Shown here: piece by piece, positions 47,001 to 60,700 of the stretch
Layout: each line of letters begins with the position of its first letter
How positions within the stretch are numbered: the stretch's first letter is position 1
Assembly: GCF_964340395.1 (NCBI RefSeq)
Contig: NC_135559.1
Span: 19,984,650 to 20,048,649 of the forward strand
Direction of reading: 5' to 3'
Origin: Glandiceps talaboti
Taxonomy: Eukaryota > Hemichordata > Enteropneusta > Spengelidae
Length of the DNA stretch: 64,000 nt
Made by a program: the position numbers and the translations under genes
The notes under the pieces: model-generated
Databases searched by the model: none
Seen by the model: only the letters and a program-made list of their open reading frames with translations
Told to the model about the DNA's origin: nothing

Positions 47001-50000
47001 CAGTAATTTTACAATTCCAAAATCTTCACTTACTTCTTCCGCTTCTTGAGTGGCTGTCTGATGTTCATCTGCCATCTGTGTTCGTGCCATCTTCCTTGGC
47101 CTTGGAGCTCCATCCTGAAAGGAATGAATCAAACAATACAGTATAAACTTATTGATGGAATGAAATAACAGTCATTTAGATTCTAATATTTACTCTTAAA
47201 GTTGCAACTACTCAATTTAACCTTTTTGTAAAGATAGTACTACGGATAATAAAATTATGTTAATCTCCAGAATATTACTTCATTCTAGTACCAACCTACT
47301 TGTGACGTAAGGTTGTCACTACTTGTTACATGCTTAGTACTGACAAAAGAACCTTTAGATAACTTGTACTTTCCCATTGCTGAAGGAAAAAAATATTGGG
47401 CAACAAAACCTAATGACCATTTTCAGTAATTTTACAATTCCAAAATCTTCACTTACTTCTTCCGCTTCTTGATTGGCTGTCTGATGTTCATCTGCCATCT
47501 GTTTTCGTGCCATCTTCCTTGGCCTTGGAGTTCCATCCTGAAAGGAATGAATCAAACAATACAGAATAGACTTATTGATGGAATGAAATAACAGTCAATT
47601 AGATTCTAATAATTACTCTTAAAGTTGCAACTAGTCAATTAAACTTTTTGTAAAGATAGTACTACGGATAATAAAATTATCTTAATCTCGAAAATATTAC
47701 TTCATTCAGCGACAATCTCCTTGTGATGTAAGGTTGTCACTACTTCTTATATGCTTAGTACTGACAAAAGACCCTTTAGATAACTTGTACTTTCCATTGC
47801 TGAAGGAAACAAATATTGGGCAACAAAACCTAATGACCATTTTCAGTAATTTTACAATTCCAAAATCTTCACTTACTTCTTCCGCTTCTTGAGTGGCTGT
47901 CTGATATTCATCTGCCATCTGTGTTCGTGCCATCTTCCTTGGCTTTGGAGTGGTCCATCCTGAAAGGAATGAATCAAACAATACAGTATAAACTTATTGA
48001 TGGAATGAAATAACAGTCAATTAGATTCTAATATTTACTCTTAAAGTTGCCACTACTCAATTTAACCTCTTTGTAAAGATAGTACTACGGATAATAAAAT
48101 TATGTTAATCAACTTAATCTCCAAAATATTACTTCATTCAGCTACAATCTACTTGTGACTAAGGTTGTCACTACTTGTTATGTGCTTAGTACTGACAAAA
48201 GACCCTTTAGATAACTTGTACTTTCCATTGCTGAAGGAAACAAATATTGGGCAACAAAACCCAATGACCATTTTCAGTAATTTTACAATTCAAAATCTTC
48301 ACTTACTTCTTCCGCTTCTTAAGTGGCTGTCTGATGTTCATCTGCCATCTGTGTTCGTGCCATCTTCCTTGGCCTTGGAGTTCCATCCTGAAAGGAATGA
48401 ATCAAACAATACAGTATAAACTTATTGATGGAATGAAATAACAGTCATTTAGATACTAATATTTACTCTTAAAGTAGCCACTACTCAATTTAACCTTATT
48501 GAAAAGATATTACTGTGGAAAATAAAATTATGTTAATCTCCAAACTATAACTCCATTCAAGTACCAACCTACTTGTGACGTAAGGTTGTCATTACTTGTT
48601 ATATGCTTAGTACTGACAAAAGAACCTTTTGATAACTTGTACTTTCCCATTGCTGAAGGAAAAAAATATTGGGCAACAAAACCTAATGACCATTTTCAGT
48701 AATTTTACAATTCCAAAATCTTCACTTACTTCTTCCGCTTCTTGATTGGCTGTCTGGTGTTCATCTGCCATCTGCCATCTGTTTTCGTGCCATCTTCCTT
48801 GGCCTTGGAGTTTCATCCTGAAAGGAATGAATCAAACAATACAATATGAACTTATTGATGGAATGAAATAACAGTCATTTAGATACTAATATTTACTCTT
48901 AAAGTTGCCACTACTCAATTTAACCTTTTTGTAAAGATATTACTACGGATAATAAAATTATGTTAATCTCCAAAATATTACTTCATTCTAGTACCAACCT
49001 ACTTGTGACGTAAGGTTGTCACTACTTGTTACATGCTTAGTACTGACAAAAGAACCTTTTGATAACTTGTACTTTCCCATTGCTGAAGGAAAAAAATATA
49101 TTGGTCAACAAAACCTAATGACCATTTTCAGTAATTTTACAATTCCAAAATCTTCACTTACTTCTTCCGCTTCTTGATTGGCTGTCTGATGTTCATCTGC
49201 CATCTGTTTTCGTGCCATCTTCCTTGGCCTTGGAGTTCCATTCCATCCTGAAAGGAATGAATCAAACAATACAGAATAGACTTATTGATGGAATGAAATG
49301 ACAGTCATTTAGATACTAATATTTACTCTTAAAGTTGCAACTACTTAATTTAACCTTTTTGTAAAGATATTACTACGGATAATAAAATTATCTTAATCTC
49401 GAAAATATTACTTCATTCAGCGACAATCTCCTTGTGATGTAAGGTTGTCACTACTTGTTATGGGCTTAGTACTGACAAAAGACCCTTTAGATAACTTGTA
49501 CTTTCCATTGCTGAAGGAAACAAATATTGGGCAACAAAACCTAATGACCATTTTCAGTAATTTTACAATTCCAAAACCTTCACTTACTTCTTCCGCTTCT
49601 TGAGTGGCTGTCTGATGTTCATCTGCCATCTGTTTTCGTGCCATCTTCCTTGGCCTTGGAGTTCCATCCTGAAAGGAATGAATCAAACAATACAGTATAA
49701 ACTTATTGATGGAATGAAAGAAAAGTAATTTAGATTCTAATATTTATTCTTAAAGTTGCAACTACTCAATTTAACCTTTTTGTAAAGATAGTACTACGGA
49801 TAATAAAATTATGTTAATCTCCAAAATATTACTTCATTCAAGTACCAACCTACTTGTGACGTAAGGTTGTCATTACTTGTTATATGCTTAGTACTGACAA
49901 AAGAACCTTTTGATAACTTGTACTTTCCCATTGCTGAAGGAAAAAAATATTGGGCAACAAAACTTAATGACCATTTTCAGTAATTTTACAATTCCAAAAT

Positions 50001-53000
50001 CTTCACTTACTTCTTCCGCTTCTTGAGTGGCTGTCTGATATTCATCTGCCATCTGTGTTCGTGCCATCTTCCTTGGCCTTGGAGTGGTCCATCCTGAAAG
50101 GAATGAATCAAACAATACAGTATGAACTTATTGATGGAATTAAATAACAGTCAATTAGATTCTAATATTTACTCTTAAAGTTGCCACTACTCAATTTAAC
50201 CTTTTTGTAAAGATAGTACTACGGATAATAAAATTATGTTAATCAACTTAATCTCCAAAATATTACTTCATTCAGCTACAATCTACTTGTGACTAAGGTT
50301 GTCACTACTTGTTATGTGCTTAGTACTGACAAAAGACCCTTTACATAACTTGTACTTTCCATTGTTGAAGGAAACAAATATTGGGCAACAAAACCTAATG
50401 ACCATTTTCAGTAATTTTACAATTCCAAAATCTTCACTTACTTCTTCCGCTTCTTGAGTGGCTGTCTGATGTTCATCTGCCATCTGTTTTCGTGCCATCT
50501 TCCTTGGCCTTGGAGTTCCATCCTGAAAGGAATGAATCAAACAATACAATATGAACTTATTGATGGAATGAAATAACAGTCATTTAGATACTAATATTTA
50601 CTCTTAAAGTTGCAACTACTTAATTTAACCTTTTTGTAAAGATATTACTACGGATAATAAAATTATGTTAATCTCCAAAATATAACTTTATTCAGCTACA
50701 ATCTACTTGTGACTAAGGTTGTCACTACTTGTTATGTGCTTAGTACTGACAAAAGACCCTTTAGATAACTTGTACTTTCCATTGCTGAAGGAAACAAATA
50801 TTGGGCAACAAAACCTAATGACCATTTTCAGTAATTTTACAATTCCAAAATCTTCACTTACTTCTTCCGCTTCTTGAGTGGCTGTCTGATGTTCATCTGC
50901 CATCTGTTTTCGTGCCATCTTCCTTAGCCTTGGAGTTCCATCCTGAAAGGAATGAATCAAACAATACAATATGAACTTATTGATAGAATGAAATAACAGT
51001 CATTTAGATACTAATATTTACTCTTACAGTTGCAACTACTTAATTTAACCTTTTTGTAAAGATATTACTACGGATAATAAAATTATGTCAATCTCCAAAA
51101 TATTACTTCATTCAGCTACAATCTACTTGTGACTAAGGTTGTCACTACTTGTTATGGGCTTAGTACTGACAAAAGACCCTTTAGATAACTTGTACTTTCC
51201 ATTGCTGAAGGAAACAAATATTGGGCAACAAAACCTAATGACCATTTTCAGTAATTTTACAATTCCAAAACCTTCACTTACTTCTTCCGCTTCTTGAGTG
51301 GCTGTCTGATGTTCATCTGCCATCTGTTTTCGTGCCATCTTCCTTGGCCTTGGAGTTCCATCCTGAAAGGAATGAATCAAACAATACAGTATAAACTTAT
51401 TGATGGAATGAAAGAAAAGTAATTTAGATTCTAATATTTATTCTTAAAGTTGCAACTACTCAATTTAACCTTTTTGTAAAGATAGTACTACGGATAATAA
51501 AATTATGTTAATCTCCAAAATATTACTTCATTCAAGTACCAACCTACTTGTGACTTAAGGTTGTCACTACTTGTTACATGCTTAGTACTGACAAAAGAAC
51601 CTTTTGATAACTTGTACTTTCCATTGCTGAAGGAAACAAATATTGGGCAACAAAACCTAATGACCATTTTCAGTAAGTTTACAATTCCAAAATCTTCACT
51701 TACTTCTTCAGCTTCTTGAGTGGCTGTCTGATGTTCATCTGCCATCTGTGTTCGTGCCATCTTCCTTGGCCTTGGAGTTCCATCCTGAAAGGAATGAATC
51801 AAACAATACAGTATGAACTTATTGATGGAATGAAATAACAGTCATTTAGATTCTAATATTTACTCTTAAAGTTGCCACTACTCAATTTAACCTTTTTGTA
51901 AAGATAGTACTACGGATAATAAAATTATGTTAATCTCCAAACTATAACTTCATTCAGGTACCAACCTACTTGTGACGTAAGGTTGTCACTACTTGTTATG
52001 TGCTTAGTACTGACAAAAGAACCTTTTCATAACTTGTACTTTCCCATTGCTGAAGGAAAAAAATATTGGGCAACAAAACCTAATGACCATTTTCAGTAAT
52101 TTTACAATTCCAAAATCTTCACTTACTTCTTCCGCTTCTTGATTGGCTGTCTGATGTTCATCTGCCATCTGTTTTCGTGCCATCTTCCTTGGCCTTGGAG
52201 TTCCATCCTGAAAGGAATGAATCAAACAATACAGAATAGACTTATTGATGGAATGAAATAACAGTCAATTAGATTCTAATAATTACTCTTAACGTTGCAA
52301 CTACTCAATTAAACCTTTTTGTAAAGATAGTACTACGGATAATATAATTATGTTAATCTCCAAAATATTACTTCATTCAAGTACCAACCTACTTGTGACG
52401 TAAGGTTGTCACTACTTGTTACATGCTTAGTACTGACAAAAGAACCTTTTGATAACTTGTACTTTCCCATTGCTGAAGGAAACAAATATTGGGCAACAAA
52501 ACCTAATGACCATTTTCAGTAATTTTACAATTCCAAAATCTTCACTTACTTCTTCCGCTTCTTGAGTGGCTGTCTGATGTTCATCTGCCATCTGTTTTCG
52601 TGCCATCTTCCTTGGCCATGGAGTTCCATCCTGAAAGGAATGAATCAAATAATACAGTATAAACTTATTGATGGAATGAAATAACAGTCAATTAGATTCT
52701 AATATTTACTCTTAAAGTTGCCACTACTCAATTTAACCTTTTTGTAAAGATAGTACATTGTACTACGGATAATAAAATTATGTTAATCTCCAAAATATTA
52801 CTTCATTCAGGTACCAACCTACTTGTGACGTAAGGTTGTCACTACTTGTTATGTGCTTAGTACTGACAAAAGAACCTTTTGATAACTTGTACTTTCCCAT
52901 TGCTGAAGGAAAAAAATATTGGGCAACAAAACCTAATGACCATTTTCAGTAATTTTACAATTCCAAAATCTTCACTTACTTCTTCCGCTTCTTGATTGGC

Positions 53001-54750
53001 TGTCTGATGTTCATCTGCCATCTGTTTTCGTGCCATCTTCCTTGGCCTTGGAGTTCCATCCTGAAAGGAATGAATCAAACAATACAGAATAGATTTATTG
53101 ATGGAATGAAATAACAGTCAATTAGATTCTAATAATTACACTTAAAGTTGCAACTACTCAATTAAACCTTTTTGTAAAGATAGTACTACGGATAATAAAA
53201 TTATCTTAATCTCGAAAATATTACTTCATTCAGCGACAATCTCCTTGTGATGTAAGGTTGTCACTACTTCTTATATGCTTAGTACTGACAAAAGACCCTT
53301 TAGATAACTTGTACTTTCCATTGCTGAAGGAAACAAATATTGGGCAACAAAACTTAATGACCATTTTCAGTAATTTTACAATTCCAAAATCTTCACTTAC
53401 TTCTTCCGCTTCTTGAGTGGCTGTCTGATATTCATCTGCCATCTGTGTTCGTGGCATCTTCCTTGGCCTTGGAGTGGTCCATCCTGAAAGGAATGAATCA
53501 AACAATACAGTATGAACTTATTGATGGAATGAAATAACAGTCAATTAGATTCTAATATTTACTCTTAAAGTTGCCACTACTCAATTTAACCTTTTTGTAA
53601 AGATAGTACTACGGATAATAAAATTATGTTAATCAACTTAATCTCCAAAATATTACTTCATTCAGCTACAATCTACTTGTGACTAAGGTTGTCACTACTT
53701 GTTATGTGCTTAGTACTGACAAAAGACCCTTTACATAACTTGTACTTTCCATTGCTGAAGGAAACAAATATTGGGCAACAAAACCTAATGACCATTTTCA
53801 GTAATTTTACAATTCCAAAATCTTCACTTACTTCTTCCGCTTCTTGAGTGGCTGTCTGATGTTCATCTGCCATTTGTTTTCGTGCCATCTTCCTTGGCCT
53901 TGGAGTTCCATCCTGAAAGGAATGAATCAAACAATACAATATGAACTTATTGATGGAATGAAATAACAGTCATTTAGATACTAATATTTACTCTTAAAGT
54001 TGCAACTACTTAATTTAACCTTTTTGTAAAGATATTACTACGGATAATAAAATTATGTTAATCTCCAAAATATAACTTTATTCAGCTACAATCTACTTGT
54101 GACTAAGGTTGTCACTACTTGTTATGTGCTTAGTACTGACAAAAGACCCTTTAGATAACTTGTACTTTCCATTGCTGAAGGAAACAAATATTGGGCAACA
54201 AAACCTAATGACCATTTTCAGTAATTTTACAATTCCAAAATCTTCACTTACTTCTTCCGCTTCTTGATTGGCTGTCTGATGTGGAGTTCCATCCTGAAAG
54301 GAATGAATCAAACAATACAATATGAACTTATTGATAGAATGAAATAACAGTCATTTAGATACTAATATTTACTCTTAAAGTTGCAACTACTTAATTGAAC
54401 CTTTTTGTAAAGATAGTACTACGGATAATAAAATTATGTTAATCTCCAAAATATTACTTCATTCAGCTACAGTCTACTTGTGACGTAAGGTTATCACTAC
54501 TTGTTACATGCTTAGTACTGACAAAAGAACCTTTTGATAACTTGTACTTTCCCATTGCTGAAGGAAAAAAATATTGGGCAACAAAACCTAATGACCATTT
54601 TCAGTAATTTTACAATTCCAAAATCTTCACTTACTTCTTCCGCTTCTTGAGTGGCTGTCTGATGTTCATCTGCCATCTGTGTTCGTGCCATCTTCCTTGG
54701 CCTTGGAGTTCCATCCTGAAAGGAATGAATCAAATAATACAGTATAAACT
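41010..54750 (-). repeat. Higher-order repeat, first period (~13.74 kb, modules 6-37)
   Basis: 81-nt modules begin (left end) at 41317, 43662, 44083, 44503, 45354, 45774, 46194, 46614, 47034, 47457, 48307 (TAA stop), 49588, 50442, 50862, 51282, 51704, 52127, 52550, 52980, 53832 and 54635. 88-nt modules begin at 41738, 42165, 42595 and 48730; 83-nt at 44923, 47877, 50011 and 53401; an 86-nt module at 49162; a 95-nt module at 43227; a 42-nt in-frame deletion at 54252. Around 42700-42940 a unit has lost its module altogether. Inside this period, 49.9-50.9 kb and 53.3-54.2 kb are close copies 3390 bp apart, a nested higher order. Confidence 0.85.
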
Positions 54751-57700
54751 TATTGATGGAATGAAATAACAGTCAATTAGATTCTAATAATTACTCTTAA
54801 AGTTGCAACTACTCAATTAAACCTTTTTGTAAAGATAGTACTACGGATAATAAAATTATGTTAATCTCCAAAATATTACTTCATTCAGCGACAATCTCCT
54901 TGTGACGTAAGGTTGTCACTACTTCTTATATGCTTAGTACTGACAAAAGACCCTTTAGATAACTTGTACTTTCCATTGCTGAAGGAAAAAAATATTGGGC
55001 AACAAAACCTAATGACCATTTTCAGTAATTTTACAATTCCAAAATCTTCACTTACTTCTTCCGCTTCTTGATTGGCTGTCTGATGTTCATCTGCCATCTG
55101 TTTTCGTGCCATCTTCCTTGGCCTTGGAGTTCCATCCTGAAAGGAATGAATCAAACAATACAGTATAAACTTATTAATGGAATGAAATAACAGTCAATTA
55201 GATTCTAATAATTACTCTTAAAGTTGCAACTACTCAAATAAACCTTTTTGTAAAAATAGTACTACGGATGATAAAATTATGTTAATCTCCAAAATATTAC
55301 TTCATTCAGCGACAATCTCCTTGTGACGTAAGGTTGTCACTACTTGTTATATGCTTAGTACTGACAAAAGACCCTTTAGATAACTTGTACTTTCCATTGC
55401 TGAAGGAAACAAATATTGGGCAACAAAACCTAATGACCATTTTCAGTAATTTTACAATTCCAAAATCTTCACTTACTTCTTCCGCTTCTTGATTGGCTGT
55501 CTGATGTTCATCTACCATCTGCCATCTGTTTTCGTGCCATCTTCCTTGGCCTTGGAGTTCCATCCTGAAAGGAATGAATCAAACAATACAGTATGAACTT
55601 ATTGATGGAATGAAATAACAGTCATTTAGATACTAATATTTACTCTTAAAGTTGCAACTACTTAATTTAATCTTTTTGTAAAGATATTACTACGGATAAT
55701 AAAATTATGTTAATCTCCAAAATATTACTTCATTCAAGTACAATCTACTTGTGACTAAGGTTGTCACTACTTGTTATATGCTTAGTACTGACAAAAGAAC
55801 CTTTAGATAACGTGTACTTTCCATTGCTGAAGGAAACAAATATTGGGCAAAAAAACCAAATGACCATTTTCAGTAATTTTACAATTCCAAAATCTTCACT
55901 TACTTCTTCAGCTTCTTGATTGGCTGTCTGATGTTCATCTGCCATCTGCCATCTGTTTTCGTGCCATCTTCCTTGGCCTTGGAGTTCCATCCTGAAAGGA
56001 ATGAATCAAACAATACAGTATGAACTTATTGATGGAATGAAATAACAGTCATTTAGATACTAATATTTACTCTTAAAGTTGCCACTACTCAATTTAACCT
56101 TATTGAAAAGATATTACTGTGGATAATAAAATTATGTTAATCTCCAAACTATAACTCCATTCAAGTACCAACCTACTTGTGACGCAAGGTTGTCATTACT
56201 TGTTATATGTTTAGTACTGACAAAAGAACCTTTTGATAACTTGTACTTTCCCATTGCTGAAGGAAAAAAATATTGGGCAACAAAACCTAATGACCATTTT
56301 CAGTAATTTTACAATTCCAAAATCTTCACTTACTTCTTCCGCTTCTTGAGTGGCTGTCTGGTGTTCATCTGCCATCTGCCATCTGTTTTCGTGCCATCTT
56401 CCTTGGCCTTGGAGTTTCATCCTGAAAGAATGAATCAAACAATACAATATGAACTTATTGATGGAATGAAATAACAGTCATTTAGATACTAATATTTACT
56501 CTTAAAGTTGCAACTACTCAATTTAACCTTTTTGTAAAGATATTACTACGGATAATAAAATTATGTTAATCTCCAAAATATTACTTCATTCAAGTACAAT
56601 CTACTTGTGACTAAGGTTGTCACTACTTGTTATATGCTTAGTACTGACAAAAGAACCTTATTGATGGAATGAAATAACAGTCATTTAGATACTAATATTT
56701 ACTCTTAAAGTTGCAACTACTCAATTAAACCTTATTGAAAAGATATTACTGTGGATAATAAAATTATGTTAATCTCCAAACTATAACTTCATTCAAGTAC
56801 CAACCTACTTGTGACGTAAGGTTGTCATTACTTGTTATATGCTTAGGACTGACAAAAGAACCTTTTGATAACTTGTACTTTCCATTGCTGAAGGAAAAAA
56901 ATATTGGGCAACAAAACCTAATGACCATTTTCAGTAATTTTACAATTCCAAAATCTTCACTTACTTCTTCAGCTTCTTGATTGGCTGTCTGATGTTCATC
57001 TGCCATCTGTTTTCGTGCCATCTTCCTTGGCCTTGGAGTTCCATCCTGAAAGGAATGAATCAAACAATACAATATGAACTTATTGATGGAATGAAATAAC
57101 AGTCATTTAGATACTTATATTTACTCTTAAAGTTGCAACTACTTAATTTAACCTTTTTGTAAAGATATTACTACGGATAATAAAATTATGTTAATCTCCA
57201 AACTATAACTTCATTCAAGTACCAACCTACTTGTGACTAAGGTTGTCACTACTTGTTATATGCTTAGTACTGACAAAAGAACCTTTTGATAACTTGTACT
57301 TTCCATTGCTGAAGGAAAAAAATATTGGGCAACAAAACCTAATGACCATTTTCAGTAATTTTACAATTCCAAAATCTTCACTTACTTCTTCAGCTTCTTG
57401 ATTGGCTGTCTGATGTTCATCTGCCATCTGTTTTCGTGCCATCTTCCTTGGCCTTGGAGTTCCATCCTGAAAGGAATGAATCAAACAATACAATATGAAC
57501 TTATTGATGGAATGAAATAACAGTCATTTAGATACTTATATTTACTCTTAAAGTTGCAACTACTTAATTTAACCTTTTTGTAAAGATATTACTACGGATA
57601 ATAAAATTATGTTAATCTCCAAAATATTACTTCATTCAGCTACAATCTACTTGTGACTAAGGTTGTCACTACTTGTTATGTGCTTAGTACTGACAAAAGA

Positions 57701-60700
57701 CCCTTTAGATAACTTGTACTTTCCATTGCTGAAGGAAACAAATATTGGGCAACAAAACCTAATGACCATTTTCAGTAATTTTACAATTCCAAAATCTTCA
57801 CTTACTTCTTCCGCTTCTTGAGTGGCTGTCTGATGTTCATCTGCCATCTGTTTTCGTGCCATCTTCCTTGGACTTGCAGTTCCATCCTGAAAGGAATGAA
57901 TCAAACAATACAGAATAGACTTAATGATGGAATGAAATAACAGTCAATTAGATTCTAATAATTACTCTTAAAGTTGCAACTACTCAATTAAACTTTTTGT
58001 AAAGATAGTACTACGGATAATAAAATTATCTTAATCTCGAAAATATTACTTCATTCAGCGACAATCTCCTTGTGATGTAAGGTTGTCACTACTTCTTATA
58101 TGCTTAGTACTGACAAAAGACCCTTTAGATAACTTGTACTTTCCATTGCTGAAGGAAACAAATATTGGGCAACAAAACATAATGACCATTTTCAGTAATT
58201 TTACAATTCCAAAATCTTCACTTACTTCTTCCGCTTCTTGAGTGGCTGTCTGATATTCATCTGCCATCTGTGTTCGTGCCATCTTCCTTGGCTTTGGAGT
58301 GGTCCATCCTGAAAGGAATGAATCAAACAATACAGTATAAACTTATTGATGGAATGAAATAACAGTCAATTAGATTCTAATATTTACTCTTAAAGTTGCC
58401 ACTACTCAATTTAACCTTTTTGTAAAGATAGTACTACGGATAATAAAATTATGTTAATCAACTTAATCTCCAAAATATTACTTCATTCAGCTACAATCTA
58501 CTTGTGACTAAGGTTGTCACTACTTGTTATGTGCTTAGTACTGACAAAAGAAACTTTTGATAACTTGTACCTTCCATTGCTGAAGGAAACAAATATTGGG
58601 CAACAAAACCCAATGACCATTTTCAGTAATTTTACAATTCCAAAATCTTCACTTACTTCTTCCGCTTCTTGAGTGGCTGTCTGATGTTCATCTGCCATCT
58701 GTTTTTGTGCCATCTTCCTTGGCCTTGGAGTTCCATCCTGAAAGGAATGAATCAAACAATACAATATGAACTTATTGATGGAATGAAATAACAGTCATTT
58801 AGATACTAATATTTACTCTTAAAGTTGCAACTACTTAATTTAACCTTTTTGTAAAGATATTACTACAGATAATAAAATTATGTTAATCTCCAAAATATAA
58901 CTTTATTCAGCTACAATCTACTTGTGACTAAGGTTGTCACTACTTGTTATGTACTTAGTACTGACAAAAGACCCTTTAGATAACTTGTACTTTCCATTGC
59001 TGAAGGAAACAAATATTGGGCAACAAAACCTAATGACCATTTTCAGTAATTTTACAATTCCAAAATCTTCACTTACTTCTTCCGCTTCTTGAGTGGCTGT
59101 CTGATGTTCATCTGCCATCTGTGTTCGTGCCATCTTCCTTGGCCTTGGAGTTCCATCCTGAAAGGAATGAATCAAACAATACAATATGAACTTATTGATG
59201 GAATGAAATAACAGTCATTTAGATACTAATATTTACTCTTAAAGTTGCAATTACTTAATTTAACCTTTTTGTAAAGATATTACTACAGATAATAAAATTA
59301 TGTTAATCTCCAAAATATAACTTTATTCAGCTACAATCTACTTGTGACTAAGGTTGTCACTACTTGTTATGTACTTAGTACTGACAAAAGACCCTTTAGA
59401 TAACTTGTACTTTCCATTGCTGAAGGAAACAAATATTGGGCAACAAAACCCAATGACCATTTTCAGTAATTTTACAATTCCAAAATCTTCACTTACTTCT
59501 TCCGCTTCTTGAGTGGCTGTCTGATGTTCATCTGCCATCTGTGTTCGTGCCATCTTCCTTGGCCTTGGAGTTCCATCCTGAAAGGAATGAATCAAACAAT
59601 ACAATATGAACTTATTGATGGAATGAAATAACAGTCATTTAGATACTAATATTTACTCTTAAAGTTGCAACTACTTAATTTAACCTTTTTGTAAAGATAT
59701 TACTACAGATAATAAAATTATGTTAATCTCCAAAATATAACTTTATTCAGCTACAATCTACTTGTGACTAAGGTTGTCACTACTTGTTATGTACTTAGTA
59801 CTGACAAAAGACCCTTTAGATAACTTGTACTTTCCATTGCTGAAGGAAACAAATATTGGGCAACAAAACCTAATGACCATTTTCAGTAATTTTACAATTC
59901 CAAAATCTTCACTTACTTCTTCCGCTTCTTGAGTGGCTGTCTGATGTTCATCTGCCATCTGTGTTCGTGCCATCTTCCTTGGCCTTGGAGTTCCATCCTG
60001 AAAGGAATGAATCAAACAATACAATATGAACTTATTGATGGAATGAAATAACAGTCATTTAGATACTAATATTTACTCTTAAAGTTGCAACTACTTAATT
60101 TAACCTTTTTGTAAAGATATTACTACAGATAATAAAATTATGTTAATCTCCAAAATATAACTTTATTCAGCTACAATCTACTTGTGACTAAGGTTGTCAC
60201 TACTTGTTATGTACTTAGTACTGACAAAAGACCCTTTAGATAACTTGTACTTTCCATTGCTGAAGGAAACAAATATTGGGCAACAAAACCTAATGACCAT
60301 TTTCAGTAATTTTACAATTCCAAAATCTTCACTTACTTCTTCCGCTTCTTGAGTGGCTGTCTGATGTTCATCTGCCATCTGTTTTCGTGCCATCTTCCTT
60401 GGCCATGGAGTTCCATCCTGAAAGGAATGAATCAAACAATACAATATGAACTTATTGATGGAATGAAATAACAGTCATTTAGATACTAATATTTACTCTT
60501 AAAGTTGCAACTACTTAATTTAACCTTTTTGTAAAGATATTACCAGAGATAATAAAATTATGTTAAACTCCAAAATATAACTTTATTCAGCTACAATCTA
60601 CTTGTGACTAAGGTTGTCACTACTTGTTATGTACTTAGTACTGACAAAAGACCCTTTAGATAACTTGTACTTTCCATTGCTGAAGGAAACAAATATTGGG

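Noticed and set aside
48165-48419. 84-codon + strand frame in the array (also at 61888-62142)
   Set aside because: It is an antisense by-product of the satellite unit, opened by a one-base deletion in the intron-like part and present only in these two HOR-equivalent units.
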